Source: Geodermatophilus obscurus (GTDB lineage Bacteria > Actinomycetota > Actinomycetes > Mycobacteriales > Geodermatophilaceae). Taken from it: a DNA stretch of 41,152 nt. The notes below the pieces were generated by a model, which was not told the DNA's origin, did not search any database, and saw only the letters and a program-made list of their open reading frames with translations. How positions within the stretch are numbered: the stretch's first letter is position 1; every line of letters starts with the position of its first letter. The DNA is taken from NCBI RefSeq assembly GCF_900143215.1, contig NZ_FRDM01000034.1:1-41152 (forward strand), written 5' to 3'. Position numbers and translations under genes: made by a program. Positions 22,745 to 31,499 of the stretch are shown in pieces.

Positions 22745-24496
22745 TCACCCGGTGAGCGCGGCCGGCGGCAGCCAGTCGGCGTCGAGCAGTTCGGCGATCT
22801 CCTGCAGCGCCGAGGTGTCCGCCCCGGCGGTGGAGCCGCTGACCGCCAGCCGCTCCACCATCACCCGGGCCACCTGCTCCTCCACGGTGTCCGCGGCGAA
22901 GGCCACCCGCCACGGGGAGACCTGGCCGTCGCGGTGGGTGCGGCCGGTGACCTGCCGGGCCTGGATGCCGGAGAAGCGGGGCTGGTGGAACAGCCCGACC
23001 CGCGGCGTCGTCGAGGCCGTGCGACCGCCGGGCAGCAGCTCGCCGGCGTGCAGGCTGATCGACGCGGTCACGGTGAAGACGCAGACCGGCGCCTTCCCGG
23101 TCTGGAAGCGCAGCCGCTCGGCCTCGACGTCGAAGCGGTCCCGGCCTGATCCGGCACTGCCGTAGATGCCCGCCACCGCGATGCCGGAGTCCAGCAGCGC
23201 CTCGCGGATCGGGTCGGCCGCCGTCTCGACGAACTCGACCGACACCGCGACCTGCCGCTCGGCCTCGACCTGGGCCTTGACCCAGTCGACGGTGGCCTGC
23301 GCGCGGATCAGCCCGGCCTTCTGCCGGAAGCGCAGCAGCGCCGCCCGGCCGCGCGCGGCCTGCCGGGCCCGGCGCGCGAGCTGCATCTCGGCGCGGAACT
23401 CCTGCCACCCGGACTCGTAGGCGCACCTCTCGGCCGGGGTCAGGGCGACCGGCGTCCCGGTCACCGACACCGGGCCCCACGGCGCCGGCCGGTGCAGCGT
23501 CGCGGGCGGTTCCCCCGCGGCCAGCCAGTCCTGCAGCCGGGCGAGGTCGGCGCGGCGGGCGTCGGCGTCCTCGGTCCAGGCCCACCCGTAGCGCCCTCGT
23601 TCCACGTGGAACCCGTGCTCGGCGAGCTTCGCCGGCAGGTCGGCCCAGGCGCGCAGCGGCTCGTCGTGCCGCTGGGCGAACTGCGGCGCGAGGTAGGGCA
23701 GCTCCAGCGGCGTGTGCGCCGGGGTGGCGGTGGCGGCGACGACGAAGGGCACGTCCTTCGCCCGGCCCGCGCCGGAGACGGCCTTCCAGTGCTTCCACCG
23801 CTGCGTCGTCGTGTGCCGGACCATGTGCGCCTCGTCGGCGATCACGACGTCGAAGCGCAGCCTGCTGACCTTGGCCAGCCGGTCCCACGTGGTGACGCAC
23901 CAGCGCAGCCCGCCGTCGCCGAAGCCGGCGATCGAGCGGGTCCAGTGCGGGATGGTGATGGCCGCGGGGCGGTCGGCGACGACGAGGACGCGGTCCCCGC
24001 CCCGCAGCTCGCAGACCTCCCGGGCGGCCAGGACGGCGGTGCCGGTCTTGCCCACGCCCGGGTCGTCGCCGAGCAGGAAGACGCGGTGCCCGGCCGCGGC
24101 AGAGGCGACGACGGCCTCCGCCCCGGTGGCCTGGTCCTCGCGCGGCACGAGCGGCCGGCCCGGCGGCACCCGGCGCGGGGTGTCGTTGAGCTCGTCCTCG
24201 AGGTAGCGCTCGAAGGTGTACGGCGGCGGGTCGTAGGCGGTCAGCTCCGGCGGCAGCTCCCGGCCGACCCAGACGTGCGCCTGCAGGTCCGCTCGCCACT
24301 GCGCGCCCGGCGCCGGTGCGCGGAACGGGACGGCGAGCACCCAGACCCGCTCCCCCGGGCCGGCGACCGGCCGCTCGGGGACGGGCTCCGCGGTGCGGCG
24401 GGCCGGCGCCTTCCGGCGGGTCGTCGTGGCGCGGGTGGTGCCGGTCGAGCGGCTCTGGCTCGTCGACCGGGCTGTCCGGCGGCGCCGTCCGGGCAC
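22745..24496 (-). CDS. SNF2-like superfamily II DEAH helicase / ATPase
   Basis: A 583-residue protein. About 60 basic, Thr/Arg-rich residues precede a short unknown region, then the ATPase: Walker A GDDPGVGKTGTA, Walker B with DEAH (VVIADEAHMVR), motif III AATATP and, in the second RecA lobe, QARQVTGRTHRDGQ (motif VI). The lobe spacing and the GRTHRDGQ ending are SNF2/RapA-like. There is no nuclease or methylase domain, and no partner gene nearby, so a role in DNA or RNA remodelling is all that can be said. The start is GTG 24496 behind AGAGGAGG. A perfect parS-like palindrome is embedded at 23599–23612, encoding FHVERG. Confidence 0.8.
   Translation of the reverse strand: MPGRRRRTARSTSQSRSTGTTRATTTRRKAPARRTAEPVPERPVAGPGERVWVLAVPFRAPAPGAQWRADLQAHVWVGRELPPELTAYDPPPYTFERYLEDELNDTPRRVPPGRPLVPREDQATGAEAVVASAAAGHRVFLLGDDPGVGKTGTAVLAAREVCELRGGDRVLVVADRPAAITIPHWTRSIAGFGDGGLRWCVTTWDRLAKVSRLRFDVVIADEAHMVRHTTTQRWKHWKAVSGAGRAKDVPFVVAATATPAHTPLELPYLAPQFAQRHDEPLRAWADLPAKLAEHGFHVERGRYGWAWTEDADARRADLARLQDWLAAGEPPATLHRPAPWGPVSVTGTPVALTPAERCAYESGWQEFRAEMQLARRARQAARGRAALLRFRQKAGLIRAQATVDWVKAQVEAERQVAVSVEFVETAADPIREALLDSGIAVAGIYGSAGSGRDRFDVEAERLRFQTGKAPVCVFTVTASISLHAGELLPGGRTASTTPRVGLFHQPRFSGIQARQVTGRTHRDGQVSPWRVAFAADTVEEQVARVMVERLAVSGSTAGADTSALQEIAELLDADWLPPAALTG
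23599..23612. promoter_or_regulatory. parS-like site 3, inside the helicase gene
   Basis: GTTCCACGTGGAAC is a perfect 14-bp palindrome and matches the ParB site expected in GC-rich actinobacteria. parS sites are commonly found within coding sequences close to the origin. Confidence 0.5.
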
Positions 24497-24565
24497 GGGT
24501 GTCCTCCTCTGCGTCGGCCGACGACGGTAGGTCGCCGGGACGACGGGATCTGGTGGAATCGCCGG

Positions 24566-25411
24566 GTGACGACGAACTCCGAGGAGCGGCTGCACGGCCG
24601 GACGCTGGGCGCCGCCGGACCGCGGGTGGTGTTCGTGCACGGGCTGTTCGGCCAGGGCAAGAACTGGACGACGATCGCCAAGGGCCTCGCCGAGGACCAC
24701 CGCGTGACGCTCCTCGACCTGCCCAACCACGGGCACTCCCCGTGGACCGACCGGGTGGACTACGTCGACATGGCCGAGCTGGTCGCCGCCGAGCTGCGCG
24801 CGTTCGGGGAGCCGGTCACCCTCGTCGGGCACTCGATGGGCGGCAAGGTGTCGATGCAGCTGGCGCTGCGCCACCCGGAGCTGCTGCGCGCGCTGGTCGT
24901 CGTCGACGTCGCCCCCGTCGAGTACCCGGTCTCGGGTGGCCGCACCGACGACCCGGACGAGGAGGCCTCGCCGTTCGCCGCCTTCATCGCGGCCATGCGC
25001 GCCATGGACCTCGACCGCCTCGAGACGCGGGCGGACGCCGACGCCGCGCTGCGGGCCGCCGTCCCGAGCAGGATGGTGCGCTCCTTCCTGCTGCAGAGCC
25101 TCGTCCGCGAGGGCGTGGGCAGGGACGGCGGCTGGCGCTGGCGGCTCAACCTCGAGCTGCTCGAGCGCGACCTGGGCGAGCTGCGCGGCTTCCCCGAGCC
25201 GCCGCCGGGCGCCCGCTACGACGGCCCGGTGCTGTGGATCGCCGGCGCGAACTCGCACTACGTGCTGCCGGAGGACCGCGCCCGGATGGAGCAGCTGTTC
25301 CCGAACACCCGGCTGCTGCGGGTCAAGAACGCCGGCCACTGGGTGCACTCCGAGCAGCCGGAGGTCTTCCTGGAGACGGTCGCACGGTTCCTGGAGCGCG
25401 TGGAGGGCTGA
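24566..25411 (+). CDS. alpha/beta hydrolase (YbfF-like esterase)
   Basis: A 281-residue alpha/beta-hydrolase. The oxyanion strand HGLFGQGKNW, LDLPNHGHSPW, the nucleophile elbow GHSMGGK and the late histidine GHWVH are all present, giving a complete Ser-His pair with an acid candidate in between. FGQGKNW and NHGxS are features of the YbfF/ABHD11 subgroup of acyl-ester hydrolases. The natural substrate is unknown. It is divergent from the helicase with a 69-base gap. Confidence 0.85.
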   Translation: MTTNSEERLHGRTLGAAGPRVVFVHGLFGQGKNWTTIAKGLAEDHRVTLLDLPNHGHSPWTDRVDYVDMAELVAAELRAFGEPVTLVGHSMGGKVSMQLALRHPELLRALVVVDVAPVEYPVSGGRTDDPDEEASPFAAFIAAMRAMDLDRLETRADADAALRAAVPSRMVRSFLLQSLVREGVGRDGGWRWRLNLELLERDLGELRGFPEPPPGARYDGPVLWIAGANSHYVLPEDRARMEQLFPNTRLLRVKNAGHWVHSEQPEVFLETVARFLERVEG

Positions 25412-25441
25412 GACCGGCGCAGAGGACTCGAGGAGCTCGGG

Positions 25442-25468
25442 TCAAGTCCGGACGGGATCGGTCGAAAC
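25442..25468 (+). promoter_or_regulatory. FliA (sigma-28)-like promoter of the chemoreceptor gene
   Basis: TCAAGTCC-N11-GTCGAAAC resembles the flagellar-sigma consensus TAAAGTTT-N11-GCCGATAA in both boxes and in spacing. It ends 40 bases before the chemoreceptor start. Confidence 0.4.
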
Positions 25469-25508
25469 CCTCTGTTGCCCCCATCCCATCGGTTTCCGAG
25501 GTATCCCC

Positions 25509-27116
25509 GTGCGGCTCTCCGTCCCCTCCCGTCTGCTCGCACTCCCGTTGCGCGTCAAGGTGCTCACCGCCGTCGCCGTGGCCTGCGTCGTGGCCCTCAC
25601 CATCGGTCTGGTGGCCCTGCGCGAGCTCGCCGGACTCGAGCAGCGCAGTGCGGAGATCCACAGCGAGGCGCTCGTGCCGTCCATGCAGCTGGCCGAGATC
25701 CGCCGCGCCTACCTGCAGACCCGCGTCGACGCACTCGCCGACGAGCTGGTGCCCAAGGGCCCCGAGGACGTCGAGCACCAGGCCTACCTCGCCGACGTCG
25801 AGGCCATGGACGCCGCGATCGCGGCGTACGCCGACGGCAACACCCTGACCGAGGCCCAGCGCGCGGACGTCGAGGTCCTCACCGAGTCCTGGCACGGCTA
25901 CGAGGAGATCGTCGGGGGCGAGCTGCTCGTCCTCGCCCACACCCCCGGCCGCCTGCAGGACTTCATGCAGCTGCGCGCGACCGCGGTCAAGCCGCTCGCC
26001 GTGGCCCTCAACGAGGCCCTGACCCGGCTGGAGCAGTCGGAGGCGGCCAGCGCCGAGGCCACGGTCGCGGAGGCCGAGAGCACCTACGAGAGTGCCCGGA
26101 CGCTCATCCTCGCCGTCCTCGCGATCGGCCTCACCGCGGCGCTGGCGCTCGGCTGGTTCGTCGTCAGCCTGGTCGTCCGCGCCGTGACCTCCGTCCGCGA
26201 CGGACTGGTGGCCATGGCCGGCGGCGACCTGACCGCCCGGGTCGAGGTCTCCTCCGGCGACGAGGTGGGCCAGATGGCCGACGCCCTCAACCAGGCGAGT
26301 GACAGCCTGCGCACCACGGTCTCCTCGACGGCCGAGTCGGCGTCCGCCCTCGCCGCGGCGGCCGAGGAGCTCAGCGCGTCGTCGGAGTCGATCTCCGGCA
26401 GCGCGGAGGAGGCCGCGACCCAGGCCGGCGTCGTCGCCACGGCCGCCGAGCAGATCTCCCGCAACGTGCAGACCGTCGCGTCCGGGTCCGAGGAGATGGG
26501 CGCCTCCATCAACGAGATCGCGCAGAACGCCTCGGAGGCCGCTCGGGTCGCGGGCACCGCCGTCCAGGCCGCCGAGGAGACGACGCGCACGGTGAGCAAG
26601 CTCGGTGTCTCGTCGCAGGAGATCGGTGAGGTGGTCAAGACCATCACCTCGATCGCCGAGCAGACGAACCTGCTGGCGCTCAACGCCACCATCGAGGCCG
26701 CGCGCGCCGGGGAGGCCGGCAAGGGCTTCGCCGTGGTGGCGAACGAGGTCAAGGAGCTGGCGCAGGAGACGGCGAAGGCCACCGAGGACATCGCCCGCCG
26801 GGTCGAGGCCATCCAGGCCGACACCGCCGGCGCGACGACGGCGATCACCGGCATCGCGGGGATCATCAGCCAGATCAACGACTTCCAGCTGACCATCGCC
26901 TCGGCGGTGGAGGAGCAGGGGGCGACCACCGCGGAGATGAACCGCAGCGTCAGCGAGGCCGCCACCGGCAGCGGCGAGATCGCCGGCAGCATCACCGGCG
27001 TCGCGCAGGCCGCGTCGGCCACCACGGCCGGCGTCGCGCAGACCCGGCAGGCGGCCGAGGAGCTGGCCCGCATGTCCGGCGGCCTGCAGGAGCTGGTGCA
27101 GCGGTTCCGCTACTGA
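25509..27116 (+). CDS. methyl-accepting chemotaxis protein
   Basis: A 535-residue transmembrane receptor. TM1 (about 12–35) and TM2 (about 197–220) flank a four-helix-bundle sensor of about 160 residues with no PAS or Cache fold. HAMP covers about 220–270. The signalling domain has the conserved hairpin tip (EIGEVVKTITSIAEQTNLLALNATIEAARAGEAGKGFAVVANEVKELA, tip near 370–420). No C-terminal NWETF-type pentapeptide is present. Start at GTG 25509; GAGGT is 6 bases ahead. No che or flagellar genes occur in the window, so it would serve a motility system encoded elsewhere. Confidence 0.92.
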   Translation: MRLSVPSRLLALPLRVKVLTAVAVACVVALTIGLVALRELAGLEQRSAEIHSEALVPSMQLAEIRRAYLQTRVDALADELVPKGPEDVEHQAYLADVEAMDAAIAAYADGNTLTEAQRADVEVLTESWHGYEEIVGGELLVLAHTPGRLQDFMQLRATAVKPLAVALNEALTRLEQSEAASAEATVAEAESTYESARTLILAVLAIGLTAALALGWFVVSLVVRAVTSVRDGLVAMAGGDLTARVEVSSGDEVGQMADALNQASDSLRTTVSSTAESASALAAAAEELSASSESISGSAEEAATQAGVVATAAEQISRNVQTVASGSEEMGASINEIAQNASEAARVAGTAVQAAEETTRTVSKLGVSSQEIGEVVKTITSIAEQTNLLALNATIEAARAGEAGKGFAVVANEVKELAQETAKATEDIARRVEAIQADTAGATTAITGIAGIISQINDFQLTIASAVEEQGATTAEMNRSVSEAATGSGEIAGSITGVAQAASATTAGVAQTRQAAEELARMSGGLQELVQRFRY

Positions 27117-27130
27117 GCCCGACCGCGTCC

Positions 27131-27174
27131 GACGGGCGCCGTGGACCCCCGACGGGGTGTGCGCGGCGCCCGTC
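27131..27174 (+). terminator. hairpin terminator behind the chemoreceptor
   Basis: GACGGGCGCCG at 27131–27141 and CGGCGCCCGTC at 27164–27174 form a perfect 11-bp stem just beyond the stop. Confidence 0.7.
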
Positions 27175-27501
27175 GTCGTCGGGGGGCGCGCGACGCGGGC
27201 GCGGCCGGGAAACCGCAGTCGGCCCGCCTGGGGTCCGGATCGCCCCGCGCCGGGTGGTCGGCGCCCGCCGCCACGTCCGCCGGCTCCGGCCCGACCCGTG
27301 CCAGGCGACGTCCTGGAGCGCGTCCTGGCCGCGTCGACTCCGGACCGGCGCGGCCGCACCCGTCGACCAGGCGGTCTCCCCAGTCGGGGTGGCCGGACGG
27401 CGTGCCACGCCCCCGGTCCCCGTCGGTCGGCGTCACCATGTGGCGTCGGACGCCGGAGGACCGACGTCCCCGGCGGACACGCAGTGATCAGGAGCGAGCA
27501 G
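27175..27501. other. intergenic region without a recognisable gene
   Basis: About 330 bases of very GC-rich sequence. Several open frames exist but all are Arg/Pro-rich and lack a ribosome site. The only feature seen is AGGAGCG at 27490–27496, the ribosome site of the next gene. Confidence 0.5.
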
Positions 27502-27915
27502 ATGACACACCCCGGTCCGTACCAGCCCGGTGGCGGCGACCCGTACGGCACGCCGGGTCCGGCTGCCTGGGGTCAGCACCAGGCCCCGTACGGGGTCGGG
27601 TACCCCGGGTTCCAGGGGCCGCCGCCCCCGCCCGGCATCGGGCCCGGCCCGTACGGCCAGCCCCACGGCGGCTACCCGTACGCGTCACCGCGGACCACCA
27701 ACGGGTTCGCCATCGCCTCGATGGTGCTGGGCATCCTCTGGCTGTACTGGTTCGGCAGCATCCTGGCGCTGGTCTTCGGCTACGTGGCGCAGAGCCAGAT
27801 CCGTGAGCGGGGTGAGGGCGGCGGCGGCATGGCGACCGCCGGCATCGTGCTCGGCTGGATCGGGGTGGGGTTCCTCGCCCTGTTCATCGCGTTCGGTCTC
27901 GCCGTCTCCGTCTGA
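27502..27915 (+). CDS. DUF4190 domain membrane protein
   Basis: A 137-residue protein with a Pro/Gly/Tyr-rich cytoplasmic tail (PYQPGGGDPYGTPGP…) of about 65 residues and two hydrophobic helices (ASMVLGILWLYWFGSILALVFGYVA and AGIVLGWIGVGFLALFIAFGLAVSV) separated by AQSQIRERGEGGGGMA, the DUF4190 pattern. Function unknown. The ATG at 27502 is placed by AGGAGCG at five bases. Confidence 0.85.
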   Translation: MTHPGPYQPGGGDPYGTPGPAAWGQHQAPYGVGYPGFQGPPPPPGIGPGPYGQPHGGYPYASPRTTNGFAIASMVLGILWLYWFGSILALVFGYVAQSQIRERGEGGGGMATAGIVLGWIGVGFLALFIAFGLAVSV

Positions 27916-28108
27916 CTGCCGACCCGCCGGGTCACGCCGACCGACGCCCACCCGGACCTCGTCGCCGACCCGGACCGCGGCTCCGGGCGACGACGCCCCG
28001 CTGAGGAGGCGTCGCACCCCCTCCGGCGGCGGCCGGGCGCCGGGTCCGCGACCGGCCTACCGTCGGAGGGGACCCGGTGCTGCACCGGTCGGGAAGGGGT
28101 CTCCTCAG

Positions 28109-29590
28109 GTGTGCGGTATCGCCGGCGGATGGGGCGCGGTGGCGCCCGAGGACGTCGCGGCCATGGCGGCGGCGCTCACCCACCGGGGGCCGGACGACGC
28201 CGGGATGCACGTGGCCGGCCGGTCGGTGCTCGGTCACCGGCGGTTGTCGATCGTCGACCTGGAGCGCGGGGCGCAACCGATCATCGACCGCTCGGGCCCC
28301 CACGAGGTCGTCGTCGTCGTCAACGGCGAGATCTACAACGCGCCGGCCCTGCGCCGCGAGCTGGCTGGGCGCCCCTGGCGGACCGGCTCGGACAGCGAGG
28401 TGGTGCTCCACCTCCTGGACGGCCGTGATCCCGGCCCTGACGGTCCCGCCGACACCGCCGCGACCGCTCGGCTGCGCGGCATGTTCGCCTTCGCGGTGCA
28501 GCGGGACGGAGAGCTGCTGCTCGGCCGGGACCCGGTGGGCATCAAGCCCCTCTACCTCGGCCGGCGCGGTGCGGGCACCGTGTTCGCCTCGGAGGTGAAG
28601 GCCTTCCCCGCAGGCACCCGCGACGTGCGCCCGCTGGCGCCCGGGACGCTGTGGTCGTCCCGCACGGGCGTCGCCCGCTTCGGCGCGATCCCCGACCCGG
28701 AGCCGCGCGCCGGACCGCCGGCCGCCTCCGTCCGGTCGGTGCGGGCGGCCCTGGAGCGCTCGGTGGACCGCCACCTCATGGCCGACGTGCCCGTGGGCGC
28801 CTTCCTCTCCGGCGGGCTGGACTCCAGCGCCATCTGCGCCCTCCTGGCCCGGCGCGTGCCTCGGCTGCACACGTTCGCCGTGGGGCTCCCCGGCAGCCCG
28901 GACCTGGTCGCCGCCCGCCGCGTGGCCGAGCACCTCGGGACCGTCCACCACGAGCGGGTGGTCGACCCGGCCGAGGTCGCGGCGGCGCTGCCACGCATCG
29001 TCTGGTCGCTGGAGTCCACCGACCCCGACCTGGTTCGCAGCGCCGTCCCCACCTGGTTCGTCGCCGAGCTCGCTGCCCGGCACGTCAAGGTGGTGCTCAC
29101 CGGTGAGGGCGCCGACGAGCTGTTCGCGGGGTACCGCTACCACGCCGACGTCCCTCGGGAGCTGTTGCACGCCGAGCTGCGGCGGTCCCTCGGCGAGATG
29201 CACGCGATCAACCTGCAACGCGTGGACCGGATGACGATGGCGCACAGCCTGGAGGCCCGGGTCCCCTTCCTCGACCTGGACGTCGTCGAGACGGCTCTGC
29301 GGGTACCGGTCGACCTCAAGCTGCCACCCGGCGGCCCGGAGAAGTGGGTCCTGCGCGAGGCGGTGGCCGACCTGCTGCCACCGGAGATCGTGTGGCGCAC
29401 CAAGTCGCAGTTCGACGAGGGCACCGGCGTCGGGGACCTCGTCGACCGGGCGCTGGCCGACCACTGGTCCCAGGCCGGGGACCGGCCGCTCGAGGCCGTC
29501 CTCGCCAGCGTGGCCGAGCCGGAGATGGTGGCCCACGTCGCGGCCGTCGCCGGCCGGTGGACCGCCGGGCGGCTCGGGAAGGTGGCCTGA
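28109..29590 (+). CDS. asnB: asparagine synthase (glutamine-hydrolysing)
   Basis: A 493-residue two-domain enzyme that makes asparagine from aspartate with ATP and glutamine nitrogen. The N-terminal glutaminase starts MCGIAG, exposing Cys2 as nucleophile after Met removal, and includes LTHRGPDDAG, GHRRLSIVDL and NGEIYN. The synthetase domain has the PP-loop SGGLDSSAICALL, TGEGADELFAGYRYH and DRMTMAHSLEARVPFLD. The start is decided by this requirement for Cys2: GTG 28109, with GAAGGGG upstream. It is shorter than the 550-residue E. coli AsnB, mainly at the C-terminus. It stands alone, convergent with the transporter operon. Confidence 0.92.
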   Translation: MCGIAGGWGAVAPEDVAAMAAALTHRGPDDAGMHVAGRSVLGHRRLSIVDLERGAQPIIDRSGPHEVVVVVNGEIYNAPALRRELAGRPWRTGSDSEVVLHLLDGRDPGPDGPADTAATARLRGMFAFAVQRDGELLLGRDPVGIKPLYLGRRGAGTVFASEVKAFPAGTRDVRPLAPGTLWSSRTGVARFGAIPDPEPRAGPPAASVRSVRAALERSVDRHLMADVPVGAFLSGGLDSSAICALLARRVPRLHTFAVGLPGSPDLVAARRVAEHLGTVHHERVVDPAEVAAALPRIVWSLESTDPDLVRSAVPTWFVAELAARHVKVVLTGEGADELFAGYRYHADVPRELLHAELRRSLGEMHAINLQRVDRMTMAHSLEARVPFLDLDVVETALRVPVDLKLPPGGPEKWVLREAVADLLPPEIVWRTKSQFDEGTGVGDLVDRALADHWSQAGDRPLEAVLASVAEPEMVAHVAAVAGRWTAGRLGKVA

Positions 29591-29641
29591 GCCGTCGGCG
29601 ACCTCCCGGCGGAGGGTCGGTCGGCGTCCCCCGCCCGCTCC

Positions 29642-29662
29642 CCGGCCCGCAGCGCGGGCCGG
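29642..29662. terminator. bidirectional terminator between asnB and the transporter operon
   Basis: CCGGCCCGC and GCGGGCCGG (9-bp perfect arms around AGC) lie between the two convergent stops, 5 bases beyond the end of the binding-protein gene. Confidence 0.7.
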
Positions 29663-29667
29663 CGTCG

Positions 29668-30660
29668 TCAGTCGATGAAGCCGTTGTCCCGGAGGAACTG
29701 CTGGGCCACCTCGGGGACCTCCTCGCCGTCGTTGTCGACCCGGGAGTTCAGCTCGGTGATCACGTCGTCGGTGAGCTGCTCGCTGATCGGCGCCATGACC
29801 TCGGCGATCTCGGGGTTCTCGTCGAGCACCTCCTGGCGGACGGTCAGCGCGCCGTTGTAGGGGACGAAGAAGTCCTGGTCGTCCTCGATGACGGTCAGGT
29901 CGTTGGAGACGATCCGCGCGTCGGTGGAGAAGACCTCGCCGAAGGTGCAGCTCTCGCCGACCTGCGTGTAGATCAGCCCCAGGTCCAGCTCCACGACCTC
30001 GCTGAACTCGAACCCGTAGGCCTGCTGCAGGCCGGGCAGGCCGTCGTCGCGGTTGAGGAACTCGCTGGCCGCGCACAGGGTGCCCTGGTCGGGGTTGGCC
30101 TGGACGAACGCGGCGACGTCGCTCATCGTCCCCAGGCCGTTCTGCTCGGCGAACTGCGACGTGGCTGCGATCCGGTAGGTGTCCTCGAAGGGGGCAGGCT
30201 GGAGCCAGACCACGCCGTTGGCGGCATCGGCATCGGCCACCGCCGAGGAGAGGTCCTCGGGGAGGTCCTCGCTGGTGTTGCCGAGGATGTTGACCCAGCC
30301 CGTGCCGGTGTACTCCCAGTACATGTCGATGTCGCCGCTCTCCAGGGCGGCCCGCACGGTGTCGGTGCCGGTGAGCCCGGTCTGGTCGGCGACGTCGGCA
30401 CCGGCGGCCTGCAGCGCGGCGATGGTGATGTGGCCGAGGAGCTGTGACTCGGTGAACTCCTTCGAGCCGACGGTGAACGAGGCGCCGGAGAGGTCGAACT
30501 GCTCGCCGATGGACCCGCCGCCGGCGTTCCCCCCGCCGCCGCCACCGCCGCCACCACCAGCCCCACCGGCGTCACTGAGGTCGGTGTCCCCGCCGCAGGC
30601 GGTGGCCAGCAGCGCGGTCAGGCCCAGCGCGGCTGCCGTGGACCAGGTCCTCGTCGTCAT
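29668..30660 (-). CDS. osmoprotectant (glycine betaine/choline-type) ABC transporter substrate-binding lipoprotein
   Basis: A 330-residue secreted lipoprotein. The signal peptide ends in the lipobox LLATAC at about residue 22, followed by a Gly-only spacer of about 20 residues. The mature part is an OpuAC-type binding protein: FTVGSKEFTESQLLGHI, GLTGTDTVRAALESGDIDMYWEYTGTGW (the Trp/Tyr cage region) and FVPYNGALTVRQE. Betaine, choline, carnitine or similar quaternary amines are the family ligands; which one is not readable. It is the last of four genes, 53 bases after a permease. Confidence 0.9.
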   Translation of the reverse strand: MTTRTWSTAAALGLTALLATACGGDTDLSDAGGAGGGGGGGGGGNAGGGSIGEQFDLSGASFTVGSKEFTESQLLGHITIAALQAAGADVADQTGLTGTDTVRAALESGDIDMYWEYTGTGWVNILGNTSEDLPEDLSSAVADADAANGVVWLQPAPFEDTYRIAATSQFAEQNGLGTMSDVAAFVQANPDQGTLCAASEFLNRDDGLPGLQQAYGFEFSEVVELDLGLIYTQVGESCTFGEVFSTDARIVSNDLTVIEDDQDFFVPYNGALTVRQEVLDENPEIAEVMAPISEQLTDDVITELNSRVDNDGEEVPEVAQQFLRDNGFID

Positions 30661-30713
30661 GGGTGTCCCTCTCTGTCGGGGTCTCCGGGGTCGGGCGGGT
30701 TCGCGGACGGGAG

Positions 30714-31499
30714 TCACAGGCCCTTGGGTCTCAGCACGTCCTCCGCGACGCCGGCCAGGTGGTCGACGAACAGGGCGAGGACGGCGGTGAGCACCGCTCC
30801 GGTGAGCGAGACCAGGAAGCGGTTGGTGGAGAAGCCGGCGACGATCAGCGTGCCGAGGCCCCCGCCGTTGATGTAGGCGGCGAGCGTGGCCGTCCCGACG
30901 TTGATCACCAGCGCCGTCCGGACCCCGGCGAGGATCACCGGGACGGCCAGCGGCAGTTCCAGCCGGCGCAGCACCTGGCCCGTGGACAGGCCCATCCCGC
31001 GGCCGGCCTCGAGCACGGTCGGGTCCACCTGCTCCAGCCCGACCATCGTGTTGCGCAGCACCGGCAGCACCGCGTAGAGCACGAGTCCGACGACCGCCGA
31101 CCAGAAGCCGAGGAAGAGGAAGGCCACGGCCAGCAGGGCCAGCACCCCGATCGTCGGTACCGCCTGCCCGATGTTGGCGACGGTGAGCAGCGCGCCGCGG
31201 AACCGGCGGGTGAACGGCCGGGTGAGCAGGATGCCGAGCGGGACCGCCAGGCCCACCACCAGCACCGTCGACACCGCGGTCAGCTGCACGTGCCGGACGA
31301 CCGCCTCGCTGATCGTCGAGGCGTTGAGACTGCGCGCCTCGATGCTGTCCAGGGGCTGGCTGCCGACGTAGAGCCACAGCCCCAGGCAGACCAGCGCGAG
31401 CACCGCCGGGAGCGCGAGCCAGCCGATCCAGGCCCGTCGCGGCCGGTCGCCCGCGGCGCTGACGAGCGGGTCGGCGCCCGCCGGTGCCGACACCGTCAC
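30714..31499 (-). CDS. osmoprotectant ABC transporter permease (second)
   Basis: A 261-residue inner-membrane permease with an N-terminal helix, a periplasmic loop and the BPD_transp_1 fold: VQLTAVSTVLVVGLAVPLGIL, NIGQAVPTIGVLAL and the EAA-like coupling motif EAGRGMGLSTGQVLRRLELPLAVPVILAG. Its GTG start overlaps the stop of the ATPase gene by GTGA. Confidence 0.9.
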   Translation of the reverse strand: MTVSAPAGADPLVSAAGDRPRRAWIGWLALPAVLALVCLGLWLYVGSQPLDSIEARSLNASTISEAVVRHVQLTAVSTVLVVGLAVPLGILLTRPFTRRFRGALLTVANIGQAVPTIGVLALLAVAFLFLGFWSAVVGLVLYAVLPVLRNTMVGLEQVDPTVLEAGRGMGLSTGQVLRRLELPLAVPVILAGVRTALVINVGTATLAAYINGGGLGTLIVAGFSTNRFLVSLTGAVLTAVLALFVDHLAGVAEDVLRPKGL

